Shown here: piece by piece, positions 47,001-56,115 of the stretch
Numbering within the stretch: the first letter of the stretch is position 1
Layout: each line of letters opens with the position of its first letter
Translations under genes and position numbers: made by a program
Assembly: GCA_049487715.1 (NCBI GenBank)
Contig: CP150559.1
Location: 372,001-436,000, forward strand
Origin: Pycnococcus provasolii
Lineage: Eukaryota > Chlorophyta > Pseudoscourfieldiophyceae > Pseudoscourfieldiales
DNA: 64,000 nt
Reading direction: 5' to 3'
The notes under the pieces: model-generated
What the model saw: the letters and a program-made list of their open reading frames with translations, nothing else
Told to the model about the DNA's origin: nothing
Database searches by the model: none

Positions 47001-48151
47001 AAGTATGTATCTTGTTATGTTTTTTAAATAAGCCTTCGGCGTCTGTATGTAATTGTATTTTACCACATAATAATAGGCTGGCCAGGGTTCGTGTGTTAAA
47101 TTTAACATTGTTAAATTTAAATGTTAACTGTGTTAAATTAACCGTTAACGATTTCGGGGCCGGTAGATTTAACATCCATCTTGGTTGCGGTACCTCCTCC
47201 GGCGTCGCCTGGCAGACCCAGCACTACCTCGTTCAGTTTCGTGTGCACGTTTGCCCGTGCTTGACACGAGCCTAGCGTGAAAAGCGAGGTAAGAGGTCTT
47301 GCTTGTGCCCGCTGGATAACTGGGCGCATCTCCTGTCAGATGTGAGTACAGCGCGTTGACCAGCGGAAGCGCCGGCATGTCCTCTGGACGGATCTCCACG
47401 CCGTATACTTTCTCAGCTGCCGCGCACAGCTGCAGCTTGACGTCTTCAAACGTCAGTGCCTTCTTCGCTTGGCCGACGTCGTCGTCTTCATCGCCAGTGC
47501 CTCGGCGGCTCGCGATGTCGTTCGTTCCTTGCGCGTTTTTAATTCCCTTCCTAACCCACTAACAAGCTACCTTTTTCTCTGCCTATTGGCATGATAAGTG
47601 GTGGGCGCCTCGTGCTACGTCCTGTCTTATGATGGGATGGAAAAACGAGCGCGTCCGCTGCTTCCCACCTTATATCACATGTGATTTAAGTTCCCACATA
47701 ATCTACCAGGAGCCTAGGAGGGCAAACAAACTAATTGCACGACCGGGATCCCCAACAAAGTTCCAATCGACAGATTATCGTGGACAAGGTGAGTGGTTCA
47801 AAGACAGATCCCAAGTCCCAAGAAAGAAAAGGGGGCAGGGGCAAACATGCGAATGGAGAATCTGCATCGTAAGATTCTCGATCGAATCCAGAAAAGTCGG
47901 CTGAGAAAACCGTCAAAACAATCGATGGGCAGTTTTGTTGACCCGTCCAATTTTTTTTAATTTTCCACGTAAGATCTACTATTCCGATACGACGCCCCGC
48001 AGCTTATCTCTCCACACAAAGAAATAATTAATAAAATCCCCCCTGCTTTGCCCCCGCCTTAATTTACGCCGATTTCTCTGTTTTCTCCCCACAATTACAG
48101 CCAATTACAGGCAATTTTTGCAGGGTTTTTTTACTTTTTTCGTGGAAGTCC
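47001..48151. other. Intergenic region with AT palindromes and a gene fragment
   Basis: A 14-bp perfect palindrome (TGTTAAATTTAACA, 47094-47107) followed by further GTTAAAT/GTTAAC motifs to 47150; a short coding-like fragment at 47169-47562 (listed separately); the rest is AT-rich with no supported gene. Confidence 0.5.
47169..47562 (-). pseudogene. Isolated coding-like fragment of unknown origin
   Basis: A minus-strand open stretch without an ATG near its start, preceded by a plausible TTAG splice acceptor. It translates as soluble sequence with a regular helix ('ALTFEDVKLQLCAAAEKVYG', then 'PEDMPALPLVNALYSHLTGD') and C/G-ending codons, then degrades into an Arg/Gly-rich tail. It could be an exon remnant of a broken gene or mobile element. 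No homology recognised. Confidence 0.3.
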
Positions 48152-49642
48152 ATGGCGTCCACCTCGCGCTACTGTTCACCATGCGTCGAGCAGCACGCAC
48201 CAGTAGCAGCAGCCGCCGCAGCAGCAGCAGTGCCCACCGCCGCAGCAACAGTGCCCACGCGGTACCCACCGCGTGAGTACCGCAACGCAGTACTCGCATC
48301 AGCGCTAACGCTGCAGTCAATGCTGCAGTCTCGGAGGAGGAGCCTTGCTGCCGCTGAGGGTAACCTTGGTGTGCAACAACAACAACAGCAGGACAAGTCG
48401 GTGTTACCGCTTACGCCGCCGCAAATCACAAAAGAGGATCATGTATACCCGACACCTGAAACACCTGATACAATTGATAGTAATGGTGCGTGCAAGAACA
48501 ACAACAAGCGCGGCGATGATGGTGACTCGCGCTACGACGCGGCGACGACGAAAGAAGAAGAAGACCAAATCGCGCAGCAGAAACAAAAAAAGCAGAAGGT
48601 AGATTTGGGCACAGCCTCCGTAAAAGCGTCGGCATTTACGACCGTGCATCGACCGCACCCAAAGCACATTCGGGAGACGACGCAACAGCAGTTTATCCGC
48701 GTGTTTGTTCCGCACATCAACCAGCATGTCTTACTGCCAGTTGTGGGTGGCAATGACAATGCAACAACACTTCTCGCAACTCCTGTGCCTAATCTACAGC
48801 TTCCGATTGTCTCGACGAATGGTGCCGGCTTTCCGCAAATAGAATCGCAGTACAACCCATTCGGCATTCAGCAGCAACTCCAGCAATATGCTCATGCAGC
48901 ATCCTTTGGCGCCAATGTGGCGGCTGCCGCTGCTGCTGCTACTCCGCTACCGTTCAACGCATCCTTACATCCAGCGGCGACGTTCCCGTCGTTCCCTCCT
49001 CCTACCAGTCACTTCCCAATCGGATCCATCACCAGCCAACCCGTGACACCTTTCGGTATTGGAGCATCCCATCCACCACCTCTTTCTGCCAACGCTAACC
49101 TCTTTGCGAATGGAGTCGCGAACACGAGGTCTGCTGCAGGTGGTGGTGGAGCATCCCATCAATCACCTCTTCCTGCCAACGCTAACCTCTTTGCGAATGG
49201 AGTCGCGAACACGAGGTCTGCTGCAGGTGGTGGTGGAGCATCCCATCAACCACCTCTTCCTGTCAACGCTAACCTCTTTGCGAATGGAGCTGCGAACACG
49301 AGTGGTGGTTACGATTATATGGTCAGGAGTGGGGGAAAGCCGCCGTCCGCTGTCCCCGAACAACGTGAGAATGATGGTGTAAAACGCCGACTCGCACGAT
49401 GCCCAACATGCCGTGTGCGTAAGGTTGGAGCATGTGGAGGACCTGCCGCAACGAAGCGCTGCTACCGGAAACGTGGAATCTGGGAAACGCGCGAAGTAGC
49501 TATGGCAACACCAGGACGAAAGGTGATGCGCAACAATACCATACGGGATGAGGATTCGGCGCACATGGCAACTTTCATTGACCATGTTCGCACCTTTCAG
49601 AAAAATACGCAGTCCGCTTCATGTTCGAAACGCAACAACTAA
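48152..49642 (+). CDS. Low-complexity protein with 29-residue tandem repeats and CXXC-like C-terminus
   Basis: A 496-aa protein, rich in Ala, Gln, Asn, Pro and Ser, probably nuclear. Residues 1-300 contain poly-Ala and poly-Gln runs and a lysine-rich segment ('QKQKKQKVD') suitable as a nuclear localisation signal. Three tandem copies of a 29-residue unit ('NANLFANGVANTRSAAGGGG' plus a His/Pro linker) lie around 310-390. The C-terminus has 'ARCPTCRVRKVGACGGPAAT' followed by 'KRCYRKRG', a Cys/basic arrangement reminiscent of the second half of a zf-CXXC finger, although only four Cys are present in this stretch. DNA or chromatin binding is inferred weakly. Confidence 0.65.
   Translation: MASTSRYCSPCVEQHAPVAAAAAAAAVPTAAATVPTRYPPREYRNAVLASALTLQSMLQSRRRSLAAAEGNLGVQQQQQQDKSVLPLTPPQITKEDHVYPTPETPDTIDSNGACKNNNKRGDDGDSRYDAATTKEEEDQIAQQKQKKQKVDLGTASVKASAFTTVHRPHPKHIRETTQQQFIRVFVPHINQHVLLPVVGGNDNATTLLATPVPNLQLPIVSTNGAGFPQIESQYNPFGIQQQLQQYAHAASFGANVAAAAAAATPLPFNASLHPAATFPSFPPPTSHFPIGSITSQPVTPFGIGASHPPPLSANANLFANGVANTRSAAGGGGASHQSPLPANANLFANGVANTRSAAGGGGASHQPPLPVNANLFANGAANTSGGYDYMVRSGGKPPSAVPEQRENDGVKRRLARCPTCRVRKVGACGGPAATKRCYRKRGIWETREVAMATPGRKVMRNNTIRDEDSAHMATFIDHVRTFQKNTQSASCSKRNN
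49068..49320 (+). repeat. 87-bp in-frame tandem repeat, about 2.8 copies
   Basis: Copies start at about 49088, 49175 and 49262 and encode 29 residues each. Near-identity of copies 1 and 2 suggests recent duplication. Confidence 0.85.
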
Positions 49643-49773
49643 CAACGAAACCAACAACTCACAACTCAAAGAGTTGTTGGTGTTTCGGTTTTCGTTTTTT
49701 TTTAACGTAGTTTGTTTCAATGATGTCATAGGTAACTTTTCGACATTTTCACTTTTTTCAACTGTGTTCAACT

Positions 49774-51066
49774 TTAAATACTATTGAGAGCCTGGTCAAG
49801 GTCGTTGATAATGTCCTGGACACTTTCCAGTCCAACGGACATACGAACCAAACCTTCTGGTGTATCACTGTGTCCAGCAAACGCCTCGACGCTTCTCCGA
49901 TGCTCTAGGAGTGTTTCCGTACCTCCTAAACTGGTTGCACGCACGCACAGTTTGCACGCCTCTAGGCAGCGCAATGCCGCCTCCGCTCCTCCCTCCACCT
50001 CGAAGGACAGCATTCCACCAAACAGCGCGTCAGGATCGTCGTCTTGGCTGTCGCTCACGCCGTTCTGTAAGAGCGTCACGTGGCCTGGATCGTTCGACAA
50101 GCCAGGGTATCGCACGCAGGAGACGCGAGGATGATGTGACAGCCAAGTTGCGACTTCCATGGCATTTGCGCACTGCACCTTGATGCGACACCACAGACTT
50201 CGAATGCCGCGCATGACCATGTAGCACGTGAACGGATCGAGCGCGCTCCCCGCTATCGTGCATGCGTTGCACGCCATCGTCCACATTTTGTCGAGTGCTG
50301 GCGTGCTCGTGCGAGTACGTATGAGCGCTCCGCCGAGGCAGTCGCTGTGTCCCGCGATGTACTTCGTCAGGCTGTGGAGGACGATGTCCGCACCGTGTAG
50401 CAGTGGCCTGCTGACGAACTGGCTTGCCCACGTCGCGTCGACGACAATCAGCGGCGGCGACGCCATGCCGAGCGTCTGTATTGCGTCGCGTATTCCTCGA
50501 ACGTCCGCGACGCTGCACATGGGGTTGCCAACACTTTCGACCCAAACGAGTTTGGTTGACGGTTGAATTTTTCGTACGATGTCTTCTTTGGACGCCGCGT
50601 TGGCGGCATCCCACTTGACGTTCCTTGCATCGCACAGCATGCCTCTCACGCCCTTGACACCCGCGTACAGGTCGACGCCGAAGATGACGTGGTCACCAGG
50701 CGCGAGTGCGGACAGGATGGCTGATGCCGCGGCCATTCCTGACGCGTATGCTTGCGATGCTAGTCCATCGTCGAGGTCGGTCAGTACGCGCTCGAGTGCG
50801 TTTCTCGTGGGGTTGGCAAGTCGGCTGTAGCAGTACCCGCCTGGGTATCCGCATACCCCACCGTCGGTACCTCGCGGTGCGATGGTGGGTTCTATTGAGG
50901 TAGGTGGGTGCTGCAGTGGGTTGGGCGCTGATCGTTCGTACGTGGTTGCGAGGTGTATGGGCGCGACGACGTCGCGAGAGTGCGATGCGTTGACGTCGCA
51001 CCCGGAATGCGCGCATGCCGTCTGCAGATACGACCGAGAGAGTCGTGGTGACGGCGACGGCGACAT
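49774..51066 (-). CDS. Cystathionine gamma-lyase/beta-lyase-type PLP enzyme (Cys/Met metabolism)
   Basis: A 430-aa, full-length PLP enzyme of the Cys/Met-metabolism family (fold type I). Visible motifs: 'VAPIHLATTYERSAP' start, 'GYCYSRLANPTRNALERVL' (PLP phosphate loop Tyr/Arg), 'YASGMAAASAILSAL', 'VDATWASQFVSRPLLHGADI' with Asp and the Schiff-base lysine in 'LHSLTKYIAGHSDCLGG', then 'SLGGTETLLEHR' and 'LVRMSVGLESVQDIINDLDQ'. This family covers cystathionine gamma-synthase, beta-lyase and gamma-lyase, and the sequence alone does not separate them. The true ATG is at 51066; the longer frame begins with a non-ATG codon. No clear plastid transit peptide, so a cytosolic enzyme is likelier. Confidence 0.92.
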   Translation of the reverse strand: MSPSPSPRLSRSYLQTACAHSGCDVNASHSRDVVAPIHLATTYERSAPNPLQHPPTSIEPTIAPRGTDGGVCGYPGGYCYSRLANPTRNALERVLTDLDDGLASQAYASGMAAASAILSALAPGDHVIFGVDLYAGVKGVRGMLCDARNVKWDAANAASKEDIVRKIQPSTKLVWVESVGNPMCSVADVRGIRDAIQTLGMASPPLIVVDATWASQFVSRPLLHGADIVLHSLTKYIAGHSDCLGGALIRTRTSTPALDKMWTMACNACTIAGSALDPFTCYMVMRGIRSLWCRIKVQCANAMEVATWLSHHPRVSCVRYPGLSNDPGHVTLLQNGVSDSQDDDPDALFGGMLSFEVEGGAEAALRCLEACKLCVRATSLGGTETLLEHRRSVEAFAGHSDTPEGLVRMSVGLESVQDIINDLDQALNSI

Positions 51067-51427
51067 GCCTTGCACTCTTTGCAAGTACAAGTACAGGAGA
51101 CCGTCTGTTACCAGTCAGGTCGGAAAACGTTTTCCAAAAAACCCCGAAAACAAACAACACGGAAAGACGAACACATGACACAACGCAGACTAACCCCGAA
51201 CTAAAAAGTAGACCCCGAACTGAAAACTGAACTGAAAAACAAAATCAAAATCAGAAACCCAACAAACAACCCCCCAAAAAAACCCAACGAAATCCACCCT
51301 GAGCAAGGATTCATAAGGCAGCAAGGGTTCAACGAGTGTATCCCCCTGATGACCCTGTAAACACAGCTAATACAAGAACATGGGTCAACGAGTGTATCCC
51401 CCTGATGACCTGTAACCATCCGCAGAA
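51067..51427. other. 5' flank with a direct repeat next to the large transposon
   Basis: Non-coding. Holds two copies of a ~34-bp direct repeat at 51325-51360 and 51382-51415 (core CAACGAGTGTATCCCCCTGA), the second ending 12 bp before the transposon's left terminus. Confidence 0.8.
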
Positions 51428-51474
51428 TAGACCCCTTGCTCCAAACCGATTCGGGGTTGGGGACGGATAAGGGT
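51428..51474 (+). repeat. Left inverted terminal region of the large transposon
   Basis: Outer 18 bp and inner 27 bp, both exact inverted matches to the right end (55572-55638). Confidence 0.95.
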
Positions 51475-51594
51475 ATTTGAGAGAATAATTTCGATGCGTT
51501 TGCACCATCTTCATCACTCCAAGCATCAGCAGCGTTTCATCTGAATTTAACTGAACTAACTCGTTTCATCGGAGGCTGTCGTGCACTTTCTCCC

Positions 51595-53690
51595 ATGGGC
51601 ATAACGAAGTTGCTCCTGAGTCTCGGAGTTCACAAGCACGGATGTTGACTTGAGCGTAGTGCTGAAGGCGAAGAGGTGGTGGTAGACGCATGGTGTGGCT
51701 CCATCAGTTCTCTCACTTCGCAACAGCTACCAACCACGAGGAGGTGATAGTGCACGTGTCGTGAGGCGTGCTCGGCGGCTGATTGAACTTGGCGCCTTCG
51801 TCATCGTGGTTCTTGACAGCATCGATACGGTCATGCCGGCCAAAGCGATAACCATCGAGGAGCGGCGGATACGTCGTGCGGAAGCTTATGCTCGCGCAAC
51901 TGGAGGCGAGGACTCGTCTAACAAACCAAGTCTCGCAGATCACGTCACGGACAAGCTTTGAGGCATCTCATCACCAGATTGCATCGGACGGATTCACTTA
52001 TGTGGTTGCGCCTTTTGAAGCAGATCATCAGATGGTGCACCTCGTCAAGGGAGGGCACGCAGACTACGTCTTACGGTGGACAGCGACGTAGCATCGCATG
52101 CGTTCCTATCGTGTCACACACCGACTGGTCGACGCTTAAGGGACGGTGGTTCACGTACAAACTGGTGAAGGCCGCATTCGAAAGTCGCGTTCTGATGCCG
52201 TACACCAGCATGGGACAGAAATTTTCACACGTTAGGTGCGTTATTGTTGTGATTACGGAGGTGAAATTGTGTAGGATGGGCAAAGGCTCTTGACATTCTT
52301 GCCGCAGGTGATGTTCATGACAAGTACCCTAATGTGCTTGAAAGAAAAGGCATTTCGGGTGGTGGTGTACGACATAACCACGAAAAGTGTTGCACGCTCG
52401 ACGGGTCGGAACCGTCAGAGGCGATCGTCGGCGTTCTTCCTGGGAGACCCAAATGATCGCGCGCTCGGCCAAATCATCACCGGCGACCTGGGCGACCGCC
52501 ATCAGCTCTTTCGAGCTGGCGACGCATGTCCGCAACGCTCACGTACGACATGGTGCCAAATTCGTATCTTAGCGATACACGAATCGCCTCCTCCGCCGTG
52601 ACAACCAACGAGCTCAAGGCTTGGCTGCGCGCTGGGGACTTCCACTCAGTCACGACGGAGGGATGACAAGTCTACGCTATTAGACATGGTACGAGCGAGC
52701 GGTGATGGAGAAGGAGCGCGCGGACAAGGGCGACGCTCGGCCTGTGCGCTTGTGTTGCACTGGCGATTGTGCGTATGCGTATTTGTTACGCACTAGCATA
52801 GTTTCTTCGTCCCATCCTAGTGCACGACAACACGACGACGCCCTTAAGAAATACGTCACCACAGCTTCGACGAATGCTTGGAGTGTTCCGTGGCGACCTT
52901 GCCGAAGGTGATGCCAATATTAAAGGAGGACGTGCTCAGGGCGCACTATCAACACCTTCTCGACAATTCGCGAACTGGGGATATTCGAGTGATAAAGGAG
53001 GGATTCAGAAGGATCGCGACGAGGACATACCTTGATGGCTTTGGATGATGAATATCACAGATGAAAACTATGCCAATCATGTTGCTGTGAAACTCAAAGT
53101 GGACGCATCGATGAGGATCCTGAAACATCATGTGTACGCCGTGTTTGATGTGTCAACAACGGCGACGTGCACGCATTGCCCGCCTAATCCTGCTTCGCAT
53201 GAACACCAAGCGCCACCAACTATACGAAGGATAGTGGCGCTGTGGTGTTCATGCGAAGCAGGATTGCGGGCAGTGCGTGCATGGGTCGTCGTTGCTACAC
53301 GCGCTGCTGAATGTCAAGCGCGAGGAAAATATTGAGACGTCGCCAACTTCGAGATTATGTTGGTGGAACCAACCGTCATCATCAGTGCGATCTTTCGATG
53401 TCACGCAACCAGCGGCATGTTTACCGTTCTTCAACATCAGCATCAACGACGATGACACGGATCGCAAAAAATCATATCAGCATCATGCGCATGGCGAAGA
53501 TAGAGGGCGGGCAGGTCGCTCGCCATGGGTTTCGGGTAGTGAGCCTGCCGCGCTCGAGGAGCTTAGGAATCCGTCTCCACGTGCTCGCGAAGTTGTGCAC
53601 AAATTGTTCGACGAACTTAAGAAGGCGAATGGCGAGACATCGGCGCTTGAAGTTACATTTGGGCGAAGATTCGATGTTACTGATGATTGA
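51595..53690 (+). pseudogene. Decayed Rad2/XPG-family (FEN1/EXO1-like) nuclease with SWIM zinc-finger region
   Basis: At 51595 an ATG opens 'MGITKLLLSLGVHKHG', the hallmark N-terminus of Rad2/XPG nucleases. Across successive frames (at least five shifts by 52280) come 'VVVDAW', 'WLHQFSHFATA', 'RRLIELGAFVIVVLDS' with 'EERRIRRAEAYARA', the I-domain 'YVVAPFEADHQMVHLVKGG', metal-site 'TVDSDVASHAF' and helix-hairpin-helix-like 'AKALDILAAGDVHDKY'. Further 3', about 53240-53310, 'CSCEAG' and, after a shift, 'CVHGSSLLHALLNVKRE' form a SWIM-type C-x-C...C-x-H finger. The final frame (53277-53690) ends at 53690 inside the transposase 3' end. Frameshifts and stops show the copy is dead. Nuclease and SWIM parts may have been one protein or two. 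Confidence 0.75.
53167..53283. repeat. ~48-bp inverted repeat with 17-nt spacer inside the SWIM-coding region
   Basis: 53168-53216 and 53235-53282 are near-perfect inverted copies (about three small differences), forming a long potential cruciform. The arms include TCCTGCTTCGCATGAACACC and its complement. Confidence 0.9.
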
Positions 53691-55326
53691 TGAAAAAGCT
53701 AATGGCATCATTCATTACAACTTCGATAGGCGGCACGAGCGGCACACCTTGATTCGCCAGCATCGAACAAACAAAAAAAATTGGAGTTGCCAAGTCAATA
53801 TTCGAAATAGAGATGCGGTGTTTGAAGATCCTGTACTCCTTGGTACGCTTGTATGAACGCTCCACATGAATCCGTGGATTTGCAGTATTCGCCGTCTCCA
53901 CCACTTGATCCACAGATAGAATCTTTTGTCCACGTGCGCGCTTTGGTGGGACAGTCATGCTCACTCCGCTTTTGGCGAGCAGGTAAGCGGCGGCGTGAAA
54001 TCCCTTGTCTGCCATCCCAACCTGCCCCGGCTCCATCACATCACATAGCCCGCAGACATCCACCAACTTTTCGTCCGTGATCCTCCCAGGGTACGCCTCA
54101 CTTACGAAGATGGTTGCTCCACACGCAGAAACGCTCGTGAGAAACTTGATCGTGTTCCTGTGCTTGTATTCGCTCCATGTCGCCGCTTGTGCCTGCTTCT
54201 CCGTCGGGACCTCGATCTCCAGCTCGGTGGCATCGAATATGTGCCCAGCATCACCCATTTTGTTCATCATATCCAGCGGACATGTGCCGCGTAGCGACGC
54301 TTGATTCGGTGTCGGAAAGGCTGCTTTCAAGACGTGCATCATGTGTACGATCCAAACTGAAAATGTTCTGCTCACGTATGATTCAGAGACGCCGAAGAGA
54401 CCAGACACGACGAGCTGCGATAGTCCGGTGCGCAATATCATCAAGGTCAGTAGGTAGTCGTCGATACGAAGCAAGCCATGTGCTGTGCGCCCTCGTGGAC
54501 GTTTGCGTTGAGCACTACCGGCAGTGCGTGCACATGATGGCCGTAGTATCTGCTCCGCCATACCTCCCAAGTTGAACAAGTCGAACCAAGCCATGAACAC
54601 CGCCAAGTTGGGCATACCTGTGAGAGCTTTGATACGTTTCACCAAGCTTGTAGATGACGAGAGCATGTGAACGCTAAAGTTGGTGTCCTCTGCCGCGACG
54701 CGAAGTACCTCGATCTCAGAAAATAATTCCGCAATCGCGGCTTGATGTTCAACCTCAACTTCTCTTGCACGCGTGAGCAGGGCCTCCTTTTCTGCGTCGA
54801 GGGCCTCCTTTTCTGCGTCGAGTTGTACATGATGCTCCTCAATCTCATCGATGCGCCGTTTGAGTGTTTTGTTCTCCGTTGTGCGGTCATCAAGTTGTCG
54901 AAGCAACGCGCGTACGTCACCTGTTGGAACGTCTTCGCCGTTCTCAAGCGCCTGCCGCACGCGGTCCACGACGCGCGTCTGCGGATTCCCACGTGTAGGC
55001 GGTGGTGTGAGCAACGTGTTGTGCAACGCTCTCTCCTCAAGCGGTCGCTTTTTCTTCACTCCCTCCCGCACCCACTCATGCGAGTTCCACGTCGCTGCCG
55101 TGCCAATTGGCGGCGGCGTCCAGCGAAGGGAACAAGGTAGTGCATCTCCTAATAGCTCCCAGTGCGCATCTCTGCGCGTCGAGTGCCTAGAGAAGTCTTC
55201 CGCGCGCTTGAAACGCCAACAATGATGCGGAAAGTGATGTGAAGCAAAGCGCGGGCAGTTACGCGACTTCTTCTTCAAGTACGCCTGCCGTTTCTCCATG
55301 CACTTTCTTGTCGACGGAACGAGCAC
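53677..55326 (-). CDS. DDE_Tnp_4 (IS5/HARBI1-type) transposase with upstream THAP-like sequence
   Basis: Open for 549 codons. Central helix-turn-helix: 'LRIDDYLLTLMILRTGLSQL', 'LFGVSESYVSRTFSVWIVHM'. Catalytic triad candidates: Asp in 'HIFDATELE' (~365), Asp in 'VGMADKGFHAA' (~439), Glu in 'HVERSYKRTKEYRIF' (~489), all retained. A coiled coil (~150-205, duplicated 'DAEKEAL') precedes. The N-terminal part contains 'NCPRFASHHFPHHC' and 'LLGDALPCSL'. The same frame continues upstream to 55458 with 'CELAWC', 'LTFHQLPTTDEVRAREWLHV', completing a plausible THAP zinc finger, but it contains no ATG: 55326 is a GTG and the nearest upstream ATG (about 55463) lies in another frame. So the 5' end is probably frameshifted or spliced. 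The first in-frame ATG is about 55299. Confidence 0.82.
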   Translation of the reverse strand: MLVPSTRKCMEKRQAYLKKKSRNCPRFASHHFPHHCWRFKRAEDFSRHSTRRDAHWELLGDALPCSLRWTPPPIGTAATWNSHEWVREGVKKKRPLEERALHNTLLTPPPTRGNPQTRVVDRVRQALENGEDVPTGDVRALLRQLDDRTTENKTLKRRIDEIEEHHVQLDAEKEALDAEKEALLTRAREVEVEHQAAIAELFSEIEVLRVAAEDTNFSVHMLSSSTSLVKRIKALTGMPNLAVFMAWFDLFNLGGMAEQILRPSCARTAGSAQRKRPRGRTAHGLLRIDDYLLTLMILRTGLSQLVVSGLFGVSESYVSRTFSVWIVHMMHVLKAAFPTPNQASLRGTCPLDMMNKMGDAGHIFDATELEIEVPTEKQAQAATWSEYKHRNTIKFLTSVSACGATIFVSEAYPGRITDEKLVDVCGLCDVMEPGQVGMADKGFHAAAYLLAKSGVSMTVPPKRARGQKILSVDQVVETANTANPRIHVERSYKRTKEYRIFKHRISISNIDLATPIFFVCSMLANQGVPLVPPIEVVMNDAISFFINHQ

Positions 55327-55571
55327 GTGTAGCCACTCCCGTGCACGTACCTCATCAGTAGTGGGGAGCTGGTGGAACGTTAGTTGCGACCCGATGTTCT
55401 CCTTCTCTTGTTGAAGGAGAACACGACACCAAGCGAGCTCGCACTCGCAAATGTTCTTTCATGGTCCCAACCTGCGGCAGACACTAACCATCCCTTCACA
55501 ACCATCCTCAAGTACTTCCAGATGACTGAACGTTTTGAAGAAATAAAAAAAATAAAAAATTCAAAAAAACA

Positions 55572-55638
55572 ACCCTTATCCGTCCCCAACCCCGAATCCC
55601 TAGGAATCCCCTTATAAAATTTTGGAGCAAGGGGTCTA
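55572..55638 (-). repeat. Right inverted terminal region of the large transposon
   Basis: Outer 18 bp (55621-55638) and inner 27 bp (55572-55598) match the left end inverted; ~22 bp between them have no left counterpart. Confidence 0.95.
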
Positions 55639-56115
55639 TTGGACTCCCCCCCCCCCTTGGCAGCCTGGCCCTGGGACCTCCATTGTGGGGAGGAGAAACC
55701 GAATCGCCTGTTATCCTTTCCTCGCCCTCCTTGAAGATTTGTGGTGTGTGCTTTTTGCGAGAATTTGCTCTGAGTGGTGGGTGGGGTGGCCGGGTCCAGG
55801 GGGTGGGGTGAGGTGGGGTGGGGCCCGGACAGCCGGAGGAAAGAAAGCCCCCACGGCCCACGGGAGGAGGGAGGCTCCTGGAACGAACGCGGCGGCTGGA
55901 TACACTGGGTGCGAAAACAATAACCCGTGTGTGTCACCGTCATCATTACGCATCATTATTAGGGTCACCTACTAGTATTTGCTCATCTATCGTAGTGGCA
56001 CTTGTTAACTTCTTTCGTCTTCTTTAGTAGTGGTTCGTCGATTCTTTGTTGGGTGTGCTTTTCTTGTTGCTAGGTACCAACCTGTGTGTGTGGTCTTCCT
56101 TTCAAGTTATTTCAT
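55639..56115. other. GC-rich 5' flank of the phytoene synthase gene
   Basis: C-run at about 55647-55657 and GGGTGGGG-type repeats near 55780-55830; no supported ORF. Confidence 0.6.

Larger units (their letters stand above)
51428..55638. mobile_element. 4.2-kb class II transposon: THAP/DDE transposase plus convergent Rad2/XPG-SWIM gene
   Basis: Terminal inverted repeats: 18 bp at 51428-51445 (TAGACCCCTTGCTCCAAA) match 55621-55638 inverted. A further 27-bp block at 51448-51474 matches 55572-55598 inverted; the right arm has ~20 extra bases between the blocks. The outermost TA may be a 2-bp target duplication, as reported for ISL2EU/IS4EU elements. Two convergent genes fill the interior: a DDE_Tnp_4-type transposase on the minus strand and, on the plus strand, a decayed nuclease gene. 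The stops overlap by 14 bp. Family assignment (IS4EU/ISL2EU-like) is inference from transposase type, THAP-like domain, TA and two-gene layout. Confidence 0.9.

Noticed and set aside
51428-55638. Large element as a retrotransposon or virus
   Set aside because: It has inverted, not direct, termini and a DDE transposase; no reverse transcriptase, integrase of the retroviral type or capsid gene is seen.
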